Positions 1 to 5,346 are shown, counted from the first letter of the stretch. The stretch: 5,865 bases of DNA from Candidatus Fermentithermobacillaceae bacterium (GCA_012842105.1 DUTL01000042.1:1-5865), one strand, 5' to 3'. Program-made: numbers and translations. Notes: a model not told the origin generated them from the sequence alone.

Positions 1-144
1 AAGAATATCGAAACTACTGCAAGGGGACAGAACAATCTGCTTCCTCCGATTTTTGAAGCGGTCAAGTCATATGCAAGCATCGGAGAAGTTTGCGATGTCT
101 TGAGAGACGTCTTTGGCGTATACCGTCCCGGCCAGGAAATATAG
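1..144 (+). CDS. Methylmalonyl-CoA mutase, large (catalytic) subunit, C-terminal end only
   Basis: The open frame enters at base 1 and ends at TAG 142-144, giving the last 47 residues of a protein that begins outside the window. The tail reads ARGQNNLLPPIFEAVKSYAS followed by IGEVCDVLRDVFGVYRPGQEI. This matches the end of the TIM-barrel catalytic domain of adenosylcobalamin-dependent acyl-CoA mutases (family pattern N-L-[ML]-P-P-I-x-x-A-V-x-x-Y-A-[TS]-x-G-E-[IV]-C-D-x-L-R-x-V-F-G). The enzyme interconverts succinyl-CoA and (R)-methylmalonyl-CoA. In single-chain mutases a B12-binding domain with a DxHxxG motif follows. Here the protein stops, so the cobalamin-binding part should be a separate small subunit encoded elsewhere, probably upstream. 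The epimerase gene follows directly. Family assignment rests on recall of the conserved tail. A related mutase (isobutyryl- or ethylmalonyl-type) is possible but less likely beside an epimerase. Confidence 0.85.
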   Translation, partial: KNIETTARGQNNLLPPIFEAVKSYASIGEVCDVLRDVFGVYRPGQEI

Positions 145-165
145 ATGGCGGTTGTAGATTCCAAT

Positions 166-172
166 GAGGGGG
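166..172 (+). promoter_or_regulatory. Ribosome binding site that sets the epimerase start at 181
   Basis: GAGGGGG at 166-172 lies 8 bases before ATG 181. The upstream in-frame ATG at 145 abuts the mutase stop codon and has no purine-rich site at the usual distance. The 12 extra residues it would add (MAVVDSNEGVDS) are not typical of the family. Confidence 0.75.
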
Positions 173-180
173 TAGATAGC

Positions 181-591
181 ATGATAAGGAAAATTGACCA
201 TCTTGGGATTGCAGTGAACGATTTGGAGAAGTCAGTGAATATACTGAAAGCCGCCTTCAACCTTGAAGTAGGTGGGATCGAGGAGGTCTCTTCTCAACAA
301 GTTAAGGTTGCGTTTCTTCCTGTAGGTGAGAGCAGGTTGGAACTTCTTGAGCCCACTTCTGAAGATAGCGCCGTGGCCAAGTTCCTTGCTAAAAGAGGAG
401 AAGGGTTTCATCATGTGGCTTTTGAAACAGATTCCATCGAAGAATCTTTGAAGGTTGCTGAAAGCCAGGGGCTAAGGCTTATTGACAAGCAGCCCAGGCC
501 CGGGGCTCATGGTACAAAGGTGGCATTCATACACCCAAAGAGTACTTTTGGGGTTCTCATAGAGTTTGTTCAGAAAGCCAACCAGACATAG
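181..591 (+). CDS. mce: Methylmalonyl-CoA epimerase (VOC superfamily)
   Basis: Encodes 136 residues from ATG 181, the usual family length of about 130-150. The enzyme epimerises (S)- and (R)-methylmalonyl-CoA, linking propionyl-CoA carboxylation products to the mutase encoded just upstream; it acts in the cytoplasm. The protein shows two glyoxalase/VOC repeats: IDHLGIAV (residues 5-12) with metal-ligand candidate His7, VAFLPVGESRLELLEP (43-58) with Glu54 in the second ligand position, GFHHVAFE (75-82) with the His77-His78 pair, and GVLIEF (124-129) with Glu128 as the last ligand or base. Glu34-Glu35 lie where the family has its other catalytic acid. Ligand roles are inferred by analogy with the Propionibacterium enzyme. 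A longer start at 145 would add 12 residues. The gap of 36 bases to the mutase stop fits one operon. Other VOC enzymes are possible in principle, but motif and neighbour agree. Confidence 0.93.
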   Translation: MIRKIDHLGIAVNDLEKSVNILKAAFNLEVGGIEEVSSQQVKVAFLPVGESRLELLEPTSEDSAVAKFLAKRGEGFHHVAFETDSIEESLKVAESQGLRLIDKQPRPGAHGTKVAFIHPKSTFGVLIEFVQKANQT

Positions 592-640
592 CAACGGGTA
601 GCCATTTTCATATGGCGCCTGGGGCTGCAGTCAAAACGAG

Positions 641-667
641 AGGGAGCCCACACATGCCGGGCTCCCT
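641..667 (+). terminator. Strong hairpin, possible terminator of the mutase-epimerase operon
   Basis: AGGGAGCCC (641-649) pairs perfectly with GGGCTCCCT (659-667) around a 9-base loop, 49 bases after the epimerase stop. The position suits a transcript end, but the following bases (GTGCTTTGAAAGG) are not a T tract. It could instead be a 3' RNA-stability hairpin or part of a larger structure. Confidence 0.4.
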
Positions 668-817
668 GTGCTTTGAAAGGGGGAGGCTCTCGGGCCCCGG
701 GATTCTTGCAGGAAACCGGTAATCCTTTGCTTAAGTGGACAAGATATTCGAAAGCCTTTTAAGTTCAGGCCGGAACAACGATTACATATGTAGGGTGATA
801 AATGGCCCTGAATAGGT

Positions 818-869
818 TTCCGGAAAACTTTTCTTGCGTTGCCGGAAGGAGATAAGGAGAGCAAGAAGA
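818..869 (+). promoter_or_regulatory. Candidate H-type RNA pseudoknot upstream of the small CxxC gene
   Basis: Stem 1 is TTCCGG 818-823 with CCGGAA 842-847 (6 bp). Stem 2 is TTTTCTTGC 829-837 with GCAAGAAGA 861-869 (9 pairs, one G-U). The order is S1-5', S2-5', S1-3', S2-3', with loops of 5, 4 and 13 bases; the last loop is purine-rich (GGAGATAAGGAGA). This geometry is feasible for an H-type pseudoknot. The alternative is that the two hairpins exclude each other. It lies 77 bases before the downstream start. Found by hand pairing only, with no energy calculation or homologues compared, so confidence is low. Confidence 0.3.
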
Positions 870-896
870 ATACAATATATTAGCGGAGCACTTGCT

Positions 897-944
897 CTTG
901 GAAGTACACGGTTTTCCAAAAATCCAAAATAAGGGGGCTTGGAA
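897..944 (+). promoter_or_regulatory. Competing hairpins around the ribosome binding site of the small gene
   Basis: CTTGGAA occurs twice (897-903 and 938-944) and TCCAAAA twice (915-921 and 923-929). TTGGAA 898-903 pairs with TTCCAA 914-919, and TCCAA 923-927 pairs with TTGGA 939-943, leaving the AAGGGGG ribosome binding site (931-937) in the second loop. Either TTGGAA copy can pair with either TCCAA copy, so exclusive folds are possible, including one that encloses the start region. This may be a translational switch; it could also be chance in an A- and G-rich leader. Confidence 0.3.
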
Positions 945-946
945 GA

Positions 947-1153
947 GTGAAAAGGCCACCCAGGATGGTAGAGTACATCTGTCTCACTTGTGGGGCCCAA
1001 GGGTTAGTTCAAATGCAATGTTCCGAATCTGAAGATGGAGATGCAAGGGGCGGCTACATCTTAAGGTGTCCAAAATGCGATGCAGGTGCATTTTTCCTTG
1101 AGAGAAAGGCCGCTTCAGATATTTTAGCCCACGTACACGCCGAAATTACTTAA
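947..1153 (+). CDS. Small putative zinc-binding protein with two CxxC motifs, unknown function
   Basis: Encodes 68 residues from GTG 947, or 62 from ATG 965. GTG 947 is preferred because AAGGGGG (931-937) sits 9 bases before it; ATG 965 has only a weaker AAAAGG at 950-955. I do not recognise the family. Cys12-x2-Cys15 and Cys41-x2-Cys44 form a zinc-ribbon-like pair of knuckles separated by 25 residues, with an extra Cys25 and two histidines (62, 64) near the end. The middle (SESEDGDARGG) is acidic and flexible. There is no signal peptide or membrane segment, so it is probably cytoplasmic. The gene looks monocistronic: a long possibly structured leader precedes it and a strong terminator follows 37 bases after the stop. 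A role in nucleic-acid binding or metal sensing is conceivable but not shown. The ordered cysteines and the good ribosome binding site argue that it is real. Confidence 0.7.
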   Translation: MKRPPRMVEYICLTCGAQGLVQMQCSESEDGDARGGYILRCPKCDAGAFFLERKAASDILAHVHAEIT

Positions 1154-1190
1154 GCCAGGATAGTTGCTTACAAAGAGTGTTTGGTGACTG

Positions 1191-1214
1191 CCGCCACTCC
1201 GGTGGCGGTTTTTT
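1191..1214 (+). terminator. Rho-independent terminator
   Basis: CCGCCAC (1191-1197) pairs perfectly with GTGGCGG (1202-1208) around the tetraloop TCCG, followed at once by six T (1209-1214). It ends the transcript of the small CxxC gene and separates it from the dcw cluster. No matching A run precedes the stem, so it serves the + strand only. Confidence 0.93.
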
Positions 1215-1397
1215 GTGTGAAAGTTGGCCTCCAAAGCCAATGCAACAGGCGTTGCTGCCGTATGGCCCCGGCCAGGTGGGAACTCCAGAAGGATGGCCCC
1301 CGTAGATCTCATGTCCTGGCATGAACTTCCACGAGATTATCAAGAAACTTCCTAAATAACCTCACAAACCTGAAGGATATTTCGATACATATGGAGA
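1215..1397 (+). other. Leader/promoter region of the dcw cluster with inverted repeats
   Basis: No gene is seen between the terminator and the mraZ control region. The stretch carries consecutive short inverted repeats: TTGGC 1224-1228 / GCCAA 1236-1240, GCAAC 1242-1246 / GTTGC 1251-1255, TGGC 1263-1266 / GCCA 1271-1274, and GCCAGG 1271-1276 / CCTGGC 1315-1320. ATGGCCCC is repeated at 1262-1269 and 1293-1300. A promoter for the cluster should lie here, but none is clear; the best -10-like word is GATATT (1376-1381) with a poor TAAATA (1353-1358) 17 bases upstream. Confidence 0.4.
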
Positions 1398-1408
1398 ATG
1401 GAGTATTC

Positions 1409-1438
1409 AAGTGGGGAGAAGTGGGGGGAAGTGGCCCG
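1409..1438 (+). promoter_or_regulatory. MraZ operator: three tandem 10-bp repeats
   Basis: Three head-to-tail units, AAGTGGGGAG (1409-1418), AAGTGGGGGG (1419-1428) and AAGTGGCCCG (1429-1438), repeat with an exact 10-bp period. They fit the known MraZ recognition pattern of TGGGN (or GTGG-type) direct repeats spaced by 5 bases, with the third unit degenerate (TGGCC). One helical turn between units suits the ring-shaped MraZ oligomer. The array ends 1 base before the mraZ ATG and includes its ribosome binding site, so a bound protein could block both transcription and, in RNA form, overlap translation signals. It points to autoregulation of the cluster. Confidence 0.8.
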
Positions 1439-1439
1439 G

Positions 1440-1880
1440 ATGAATGGAGTAAATGGGTTTGTAGGGGAGTATCTTCATACCCTAGACAGCAAAGGCAGGG
1501 TTGCCCTCCCGGCCAGGTTCAGGGAGACCCTGGGGCCTAAGTTTTTTATTGCCCGGGGCTTGGACAAGTGTCTCTTTGTTTACCCAAATGAAGAGTGGGC
1601 TCAAGTGATGGACAAACTCAAAACCATTCCGATAAGCCGGAAGGATGCAAGGCATTTTACCAGATATTTTCTATCCGGGGCCACAGAAGCTGAACCTGAC
1701 AAGCAAGGAAGGGTTGTGCTTCCCCAAAACCTTCGTGAATATGCCGGCCTGAATAGGGACGTATTTATTCTCGGTGTAGGAAGCAGAATTGAAATTTGGG
1801 ATAAGGATACCTGGGAAGAGACAAAGATAGGCCTTGAGGCGGAATTCTCTGTTTTGGCCGAAAGTGTGGCAGGGATATGA
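1440..1880 (+). CDS. mraZ: Transcriptional regulator MraZ
   Basis: Encodes 146 residues from ATG 1440, close to the usual 143-152. MraZ is a DNA-binding regulator of the division and cell-wall cluster that forms ring-shaped oligomers. Two AbrB/SpoVT-type swapped-hairpin repeats are visible, each with the conserved D-x-K/Q-G-R-x-x-x-P-x-x-x-R core: Asp16-Ser-Lys-Gly-Arg20 to Pro24 and Arg28, and Asp87-Lys-Gln-Gly-Arg91 to Pro95 and Arg99. The start motif GFVGEYLHTLD (6-16) corresponds to the family's MGEYxHxxD opening. An in-frame ATG at 1398 would add 14 residues encoded across the operator repeats. It lacks a spaced ribosome binding site, so 1440 is preferred, with the G-rich run at 1423-1428 (11 bases away) as the site. 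The stop codon overlaps the rsmH start (ATGA), consistent with translational coupling. Confidence 0.95.
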   Translation: MNGVNGFVGEYLHTLDSKGRVALPARFRETLGPKFFIARGLDKCLFVYPNEEWAQVMDKLKTIPISRKDARHFTRYFLSGATEAEPDKQGRVVLPQNLREYAGLNRDVFILGVGSRIEIWDKDTWEETKIGLEAEFSVLAESVAGI

Positions 1881-2782
1881 TGAGCAAATTGACTGATTGC
1901 GTATATCACAAACCGGTTATGGTTAAGGAAGTGCTGTCTTTTGTCACTGAACGGAAAAGAAACGTGGTTGTGGACTGTACGTTAGGTGACGGGGGGCATT
2001 CCTGGGCAATTTTGGCTAACAGCCCGGACACCTTCGTTTTCGGCATTGACGTTGATGATGAAGCGGTAACAGTCGCTGACAACCGTCTCGGCTCCATGTT
2101 CCGGGGACGGTTTAAGGCAACTAAATGGGATTACAGAGAGTTGCCCCGCCATTTGGCCCGGTTTGCAGTTCCCAGAGTTGGCGCAATACTCCTGGATCTA
2201 GGTGTCTCATCAAGGCAGTTGGACCAGGCACACCGGGGGTTCTCATACTGGGCGGAAGCGCCCCTGGACATGCGGATGAACCCTGCCGGGGCAAGAACAG
2301 CCCGGGACATTCTGGCTGAGTCAGATGAAGAAGAGATCGAGACAATCCTTAGAGAATACGGGGAGGAACGATTCGCCAGGCGAATTGCAAGGGCGATAGT
2401 AGAGCGAAGGGCTGAGCGCGAAATCACAACGACCATTGAACTTGTTGAGGTAGTAAAAGGCGCGATACCGGCCAGGGCGAGACATGGAACCATTCATCCT
2501 GCACGGAAGACTTTTCAAGCGCTCAGGATTGCAGCCAACGACGAATTATCCCGGCTGGCCGGCGCTCTTCGTGAGTGTTTTGGCTTGCTGGAATCAGAGG
2601 GTGTTCTCTTAGTCATTACGTATCACTCTTTGGAGGACAGGATCGCCAAGAGGGTATTTAAAGAAATTCAAGCCGGAGGCCTGGGTACAGTTAGGACAAG
2701 GAAAGTGATCCGGCCCAGCGAAGGGGAAGTTGCCGGCAACCCGCGTTCTCGCAGCGCGAAACTGCGAGTTATCCAGAGTTAG
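1877..2782 (+). CDS. rsmH: 16S rRNA (cytosine-1402-N4)-methyltransferase RsmH (MraW)
   Basis: Encodes 301 residues, typical for the family (about 300-315). It transfers a methyl group from S-adenosylmethionine to N4 of 16S rRNA C1402 in the decoding centre. All landmark motifs are present: the SAM-binding DCTLGDGGHS (33-42), GIDVD (56-60), LLDLGVSSRQLD (105-116), RGFSYWAEAPLDMRMNP (120-136), the IHPARKTFQALRIAANDEL block (206-224), YHSLEDR (249-255) and the C-terminal NPRSRSAKLRV (288-298). The start ATG 1877 overlaps the mraZ stop; ATG 1880 directly after it is equally possible, and AGGGA at 1871-1875 is slightly better spaced for it. No key residue is missing. It is the second gene of the dcw operon, and ftsL follows after 15 bases. 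Confidence 0.97.
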   Translation: MMSKLTDCVYHKPVMVKEVLSFVTERKRNVVVDCTLGDGGHSWAILANSPDTFVFGIDVDDEAVTVADNRLGSMFRGRFKATKWDYRELPRHLARFAVPRVGAILLDLGVSSRQLDQAHRGFSYWAEAPLDMRMNPAGARTARDILAESDEEEIETILREYGEERFARRIARAIVERRAEREITTTIELVEVVKGAIPARARHGTIHPARKTFQALRIAANDELSRLAGALRECFGLLESEGVLLVITYHSLEDRIAKRVFKEIQAGGLGTVRTRKVIRPSEGEVAGNPRSRSAKLRVIQS

Positions 2783-2797
2783 GGAGAAGGGAGAACC

Positions 2798-3235
2798 ATG
2801 ATAAGAAATATTGAACTGGCCTCCAGGAAAAACCTTTCAATTGAGGTAGTGGGGGTACTATATTTTGCCGCTGTTGTTATTGCAGGCATAATTCTTGTAT
2901 GCCAGCCGGCCAAAGTAGCTCATATGAACCAGGAAGTAAGACGCCTGAATACACAGCTTCATGATTTGAAACTGCGCAATGAAGATCTTAAGCGGATGGT
3001 TGCGACCATGGAATCGCTTACATTCATAGAAGCTCAAGCCCGCGACAACTTTGGGATGGTTGACCCTGATCAAGTTAAGTCTGTAGTCGTGAATATAGCC
3101 CCCGGAGAGTACGAGGTTGCTGGAGAAGAAAACTCTCTTAACGCCACAGAGCCAGCCCAAGGTATATTTGCATGGTTAAACCGCATAGCTCAACTTATGA
3201 AGGACAGCATAGCTGTTGCCAAAGGGCGGCAGTGA
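2798..3235 (+). CDS. ftsL: Cell division protein FtsL (FtsL/DivIC family)
   Basis: Encodes 145 residues. FtsL is a bitopic membrane protein of the divisome that pairs with DivIC/FtsB and DivIB/FtsQ and helps activate the septal synthase FtsW-PBP. The sequence shows a short N-terminal cytoplasmic part (1-16), one membrane helix (about 17-35, GVLYFAAVVIAGIILV), and a coiled coil (about 41-73, with VRRLNTQLHDLKLRNEDLKR). The family-like ARDNFGMVDPDQVKSVVV segment (81-98) follows. Sequence is poorly conserved in this family, so the call rests on topology plus position between rsmH and a class B PBP. The C-terminal 45 residues, ending in a possible amphipathic helix (IFAWLNRIAQLMKDSIAV), make it longer than the B. 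subtilis protein (about 117 residues as recalled). GGGAG 2789-2793 region provides the ribosome binding site 4 bases before ATG. Confidence 0.87.
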   Translation: MIRNIELASRKNLSIEVVGVLYFAAVVIAGIILVCQPAKVAHMNQEVRRLNTQLHDLKLRNEDLKRMVATMESLTFIEAQARDNFGMVDPDQVKSVVVNIAPGEYEVAGEENSLNATEPAQGIFAWLNRIAQLMKDSIAVAKGRQ

Positions 3236-3245
3236 AAACTTGGCC

Positions 3246-3251
3246 GGGGAG
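3246..3251 (+). promoter_or_regulatory. Ribosome binding site that sets the PBP start at 3259
   Basis: GGGGAG at 3246-3251 is 7 bases before ATG 3259. Alternatives in the same frame are ATG 3172, deep inside ftsL, and GTG 3232, whose GTGA overlaps the ftsL stop. GTG 3232 has an AAAGGG about 5 bases upstream and cannot be fully excluded; it would add 9 residues. Confidence 0.7.
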
Positions 3252-3258
3252 AAGAGCT

Positions 3259-5346
3259 ATGGGTGGGATTTTGGCCCGCAAACGGGTTGGGACAGTATTG
3301 AGCCTGGCTGCCGTATGCTTTTTGCTTCTACTTGCACGGCTGGTCTATGTGCAGTTTATATGGGCAGAGGAACTTGGGCAGCAAGCTCTGGACATGAGGA
3401 TGCAGGACATCCCTATCCAGCCCAGGCGCGGGGTTATTTATGACAGGAATGGGCACGAGCTTGCTTTCAGCATAGATGTAGAGTCGGTGTATGCTATCCC
3501 GGCCCAGATAAAGGAACCCTCAGAGACAGCTAAGGTTCTGTCAGAGATTCTGGGCATGAAGCATGATACGGTCATGTCCATTCTTACCAGGAAGAGCGCT
3601 TTTGAATGGATCAAACGGAAGATTCCAGACGACATAGCGCGAAAGATCAAGGAACAGAGGCTTTCCGGAATAGGTTTTACCCAGGAGTCAATGCGAGTAT
3701 GGCCAAAGAGCGGCCTCCTGGCACAAACCCTGGGTATTGTGGGAATAGACAATGACGGGCTGGAAGGGTTGGAATACGAGTATGACAGGGTTCTACGAGG
3801 GGTCCCGGGTAAGTTTACCGTCGAGGTAGATGCCATAGGAGAAGCGCTTCCCCAATCCCAGAAAGGGTATACACCTCCTGTTCAAGGCAGAAACCTGATC
3901 CTTACCATTGATGAAGTGATTCAGTTCATCGCTGAACGCGAACTCGAAACCAAAGTCAAAGAGTGCAATGCTGAAGGCGGCGTAGTCATAGCCATGAACC
4001 CTTCTAACGGGGAGATACTGGCACTTGCAATGCGTCCTGAGTACGATCCCAACAAGTACGATGAATATCCCACTGCGAATCGCAGAATCAGGGCTATTAC
4101 CGATTCGTTTCCTCCGGGTTCTACGTTTAAGCCGGTTACCGCTGCTGCTGGGCTGGAATGCGGCGCGGTGAGCCCGGCGGACACTTTTTACTGCGGCGGT
4201 TCTATGCGGGTGGGGCCGGATACACTGCACTGCCACAGAGACGACGGCCATGGCAGCCAGACCTTTTACGAAGTAATACAGAATTCATGCAACATCGGTT
4301 TTGTACAGATAGCTCAAAGGATTGGTATTGAGTCTTTTTACAAGTACATAGAACTGTTTGGAATAACATCCCCCACGGGTATCGACCTTCCCGGCGAAGC
4401 AAGCGGAATAATAGTTCCTCAAGAGAGCGCCAAACCTATTGACCTCGCAGTAATGTCTTACGGCCAGACTCTGCAAGCTACGCCTATGCAGATTGCCGCG
4501 TCTCTGGCTGCAATAGCAAACGGAGGCTATATGGTAGTTCCTCACCTGGTCAGGGAAGTGACTGATAACTACGGCAATGTGGTGGAGTCCAAGAACTATG
4601 AGCCTGTTAGGCAGGTGCTTTCAGCGAAGACCGCAGAAGAGTTGAGGATTGCCCTTGAAAGGGTGATCTCAGATGGCACAGGCAGGGCTGCATACGTCCC
4701 AGGCTACCGCCTGGCCGGTAAAACGGGCACATCCAACAAAGTTGTGGACGGAAAGATTGCCGAGGGAAAATATATAGCGTCGTTTGCCGGTTTTGCTCCC
4801 GCAAACCAACCCAGGTTGGTTCTCCTTGTGATGATTGACGAACCAAAAGGGGACTATTACGGAGGCATTGTAGCCGCCCCTGTGTTTTCTGCCGTTATGA
4901 GAGACGTCTTGCGGTATCTTGAGATTCCACCCCAGGAAGATACAGTGGACGAGGGCGGGCAAGAGACAGTGAGCGTGCCTGACGTGGTAGGCAAGGATGT
5001 AGTCGCAGCTCAGGCCGAACTCCGTGAAAACGGGCTATCAGGCAAGAAAGAAGGGCTGGGAACTTCTGTTGTGTCACAGTTCCCAATTGCCGGTGCAAAA
5101 GTATTGAAAGACACAAATGTGATATTATACACGGAAGACGACGAGAAACCTGCAGAGGGAATGGTTAAGGTTCCTTCAATCGTGGGCCTGGGATTGACCC
5201 AGGCCAGGGCCAAGCTTGTGGATGCCGGGCTATCCCTGAGCGCTCAAGGAAAGGGTTTTTGTGTATCACAAGAGCCGCCGGGCGGAAGCTTTGTTCCCAA
5301 GGGAACTATGATCAAAGCCATCTTCAGAATGGATGTGGGCGAGTAA
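3259..5346 (+). CDS. spoVD: Class B penicillin-binding protein, SpoVD/PBP2B type, with two PASTA domains
   Basis: Encodes 695 residues from ATG 3259. This is a membrane-anchored DD-transpeptidase that cross-links peptidoglycan stem peptides outside the membrane. After a basic N-terminus comes one membrane helix (about 12-32), then the PBP dimerisation domain beginning with RRGVIYDRNG (56-65). The transpeptidase domain follows, with catalytic Ser288-Thr-Phe-Lys291, the SxN motif Ser343-Cys-Asn345 and Lys488-Thr-Gly490. Two PASTA repeats lie at about 570-627 and 636-692. Cys325 and Cys344 sit 37 and 56 residues after the catalytic serine. In B. subtilis SpoVD, as recalled, the redox-active pair Cys332/Cys351 lies 38 and 57 residues after Ser294, with the same 19-residue separation. 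This favours the SpoVD subfamily, whereas two PASTA domains recall the division protein PbpB. It may serve division, spore cortex synthesis or both. It lies 23 bases after ftsL and 60 before murE. Confidence 0.93.
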   Translation: MGGILARKRVGTVLSLAAVCFLLLLARLVYVQFIWAEELGQQALDMRMQDIPIQPRRGVIYDRNGHELAFSIDVESVYAIPAQIKEPSETAKVLSEILGMKHDTVMSILTRKSAFEWIKRKIPDDIARKIKEQRLSGIGFTQESMRVWPKSGLLAQTLGIVGIDNDGLEGLEYEYDRVLRGVPGKFTVEVDAIGEALPQSQKGYTPPVQGRNLILTIDEVIQFIAERELETKVKECNAEGGVVIAMNPSNGEILALAMRPEYDPNKYDEYPTANRRIRAITDSFPPGSTFKPVTAAAGLECGAVSPADTFYCGGSMRVGPDTLHCHRDDGHGSQTFYEVIQNSCNIGFVQIAQRIGIESFYKYIELFGITSPTGIDLPGEASGIIVPQESAKPIDLAVMSYGQTLQATPMQIAASLAAIANGGYMVVPHLVREVTDNYGNVVESKNYEPVRQVLSAKTAEELRIALERVISDGTGRAAYVPGYRLAGKTGTSNKVVDGKIAEGKYIASFAGFAPANQPRLVLLVMIDEPKGDYYGGIVAAPVFSAVMRDVLRYLEIPPQEDTVDEGGQETVSVPDVVGKDVVAAQAELRENGLSGKKEGLGTSVVSQFPIAGAKVLKDTNVILYTEDDEKPAEGMVKVPSIVGLGLTQARAKLVDAGLSLSAQGKGFCVSQEPPGGSFVPKGTMIKAIFRMDVGE

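Larger units (their letters stand above)
592..946 (+). other. Intergenic stretch with possible structured RNA, no convincing gene
   Basis: The 355 bases between the epimerase and the small CxxC protein contain no open frame with a credible ribosome binding site and start. Short frames on the minus strand run through it but have no recognisable protein. The stretch holds several inverted repeats: GCCAT 601-605 / ATGGC 612-616, a perfect 9-bp hairpin 641-667, AGGG 792-795 / CCCT 806-809, and a nested set at 818-919. I compared it by eye with recalled hallmarks of RNase P RNA, tmRNA, SRP RNA, T-box and cobalamin riboswitches and found no match. No clear sigma-A promoter was found; the best pair is a weak TTCAGG (764-769) with TATGTA (787-792). 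Confidence 0.5.

Noticed and set aside
592..946. Known structured RNA (RNase P RNA, tmRNA, SRP RNA, T-box or cobalamin riboswitch).
   Set aside because: None of the hallmark sequences I can recall for these classes is present on reading. A covariance search would be decisive.
631..1000. Minus-strand frames of 64-77 residues across the intergenic region.
   Set aside because: No ribosome binding site with a good start, no recognisable protein, and no promoter or terminator on that strand.
892..1032. TTG-started + strand frame overlapping the small CxxC gene.
   Set aside because: No ribosome binding site, low-complexity product, and it overlaps a better supported frame.
128..2476. CCGGCCAGG occurs four times (128-136, 1268-1276, 1509-1517, 2468-2476), suggesting a dispersed motif.
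   Set aside because: Two copies encode Pro-Ala-Arg in conserved protein motifs (mraZ, rsmH) and one lies in the mutase frame. Preferred codons explain most copies and there is no regular spacing.
3172..3258. Longer start for the PBP at ATG 3172, inside ftsL.
   Set aside because: It would place 29 atypical residues before the membrane anchor and lacks a ribosome binding site, while ATG 3259 has a well-spaced GGGGAG.
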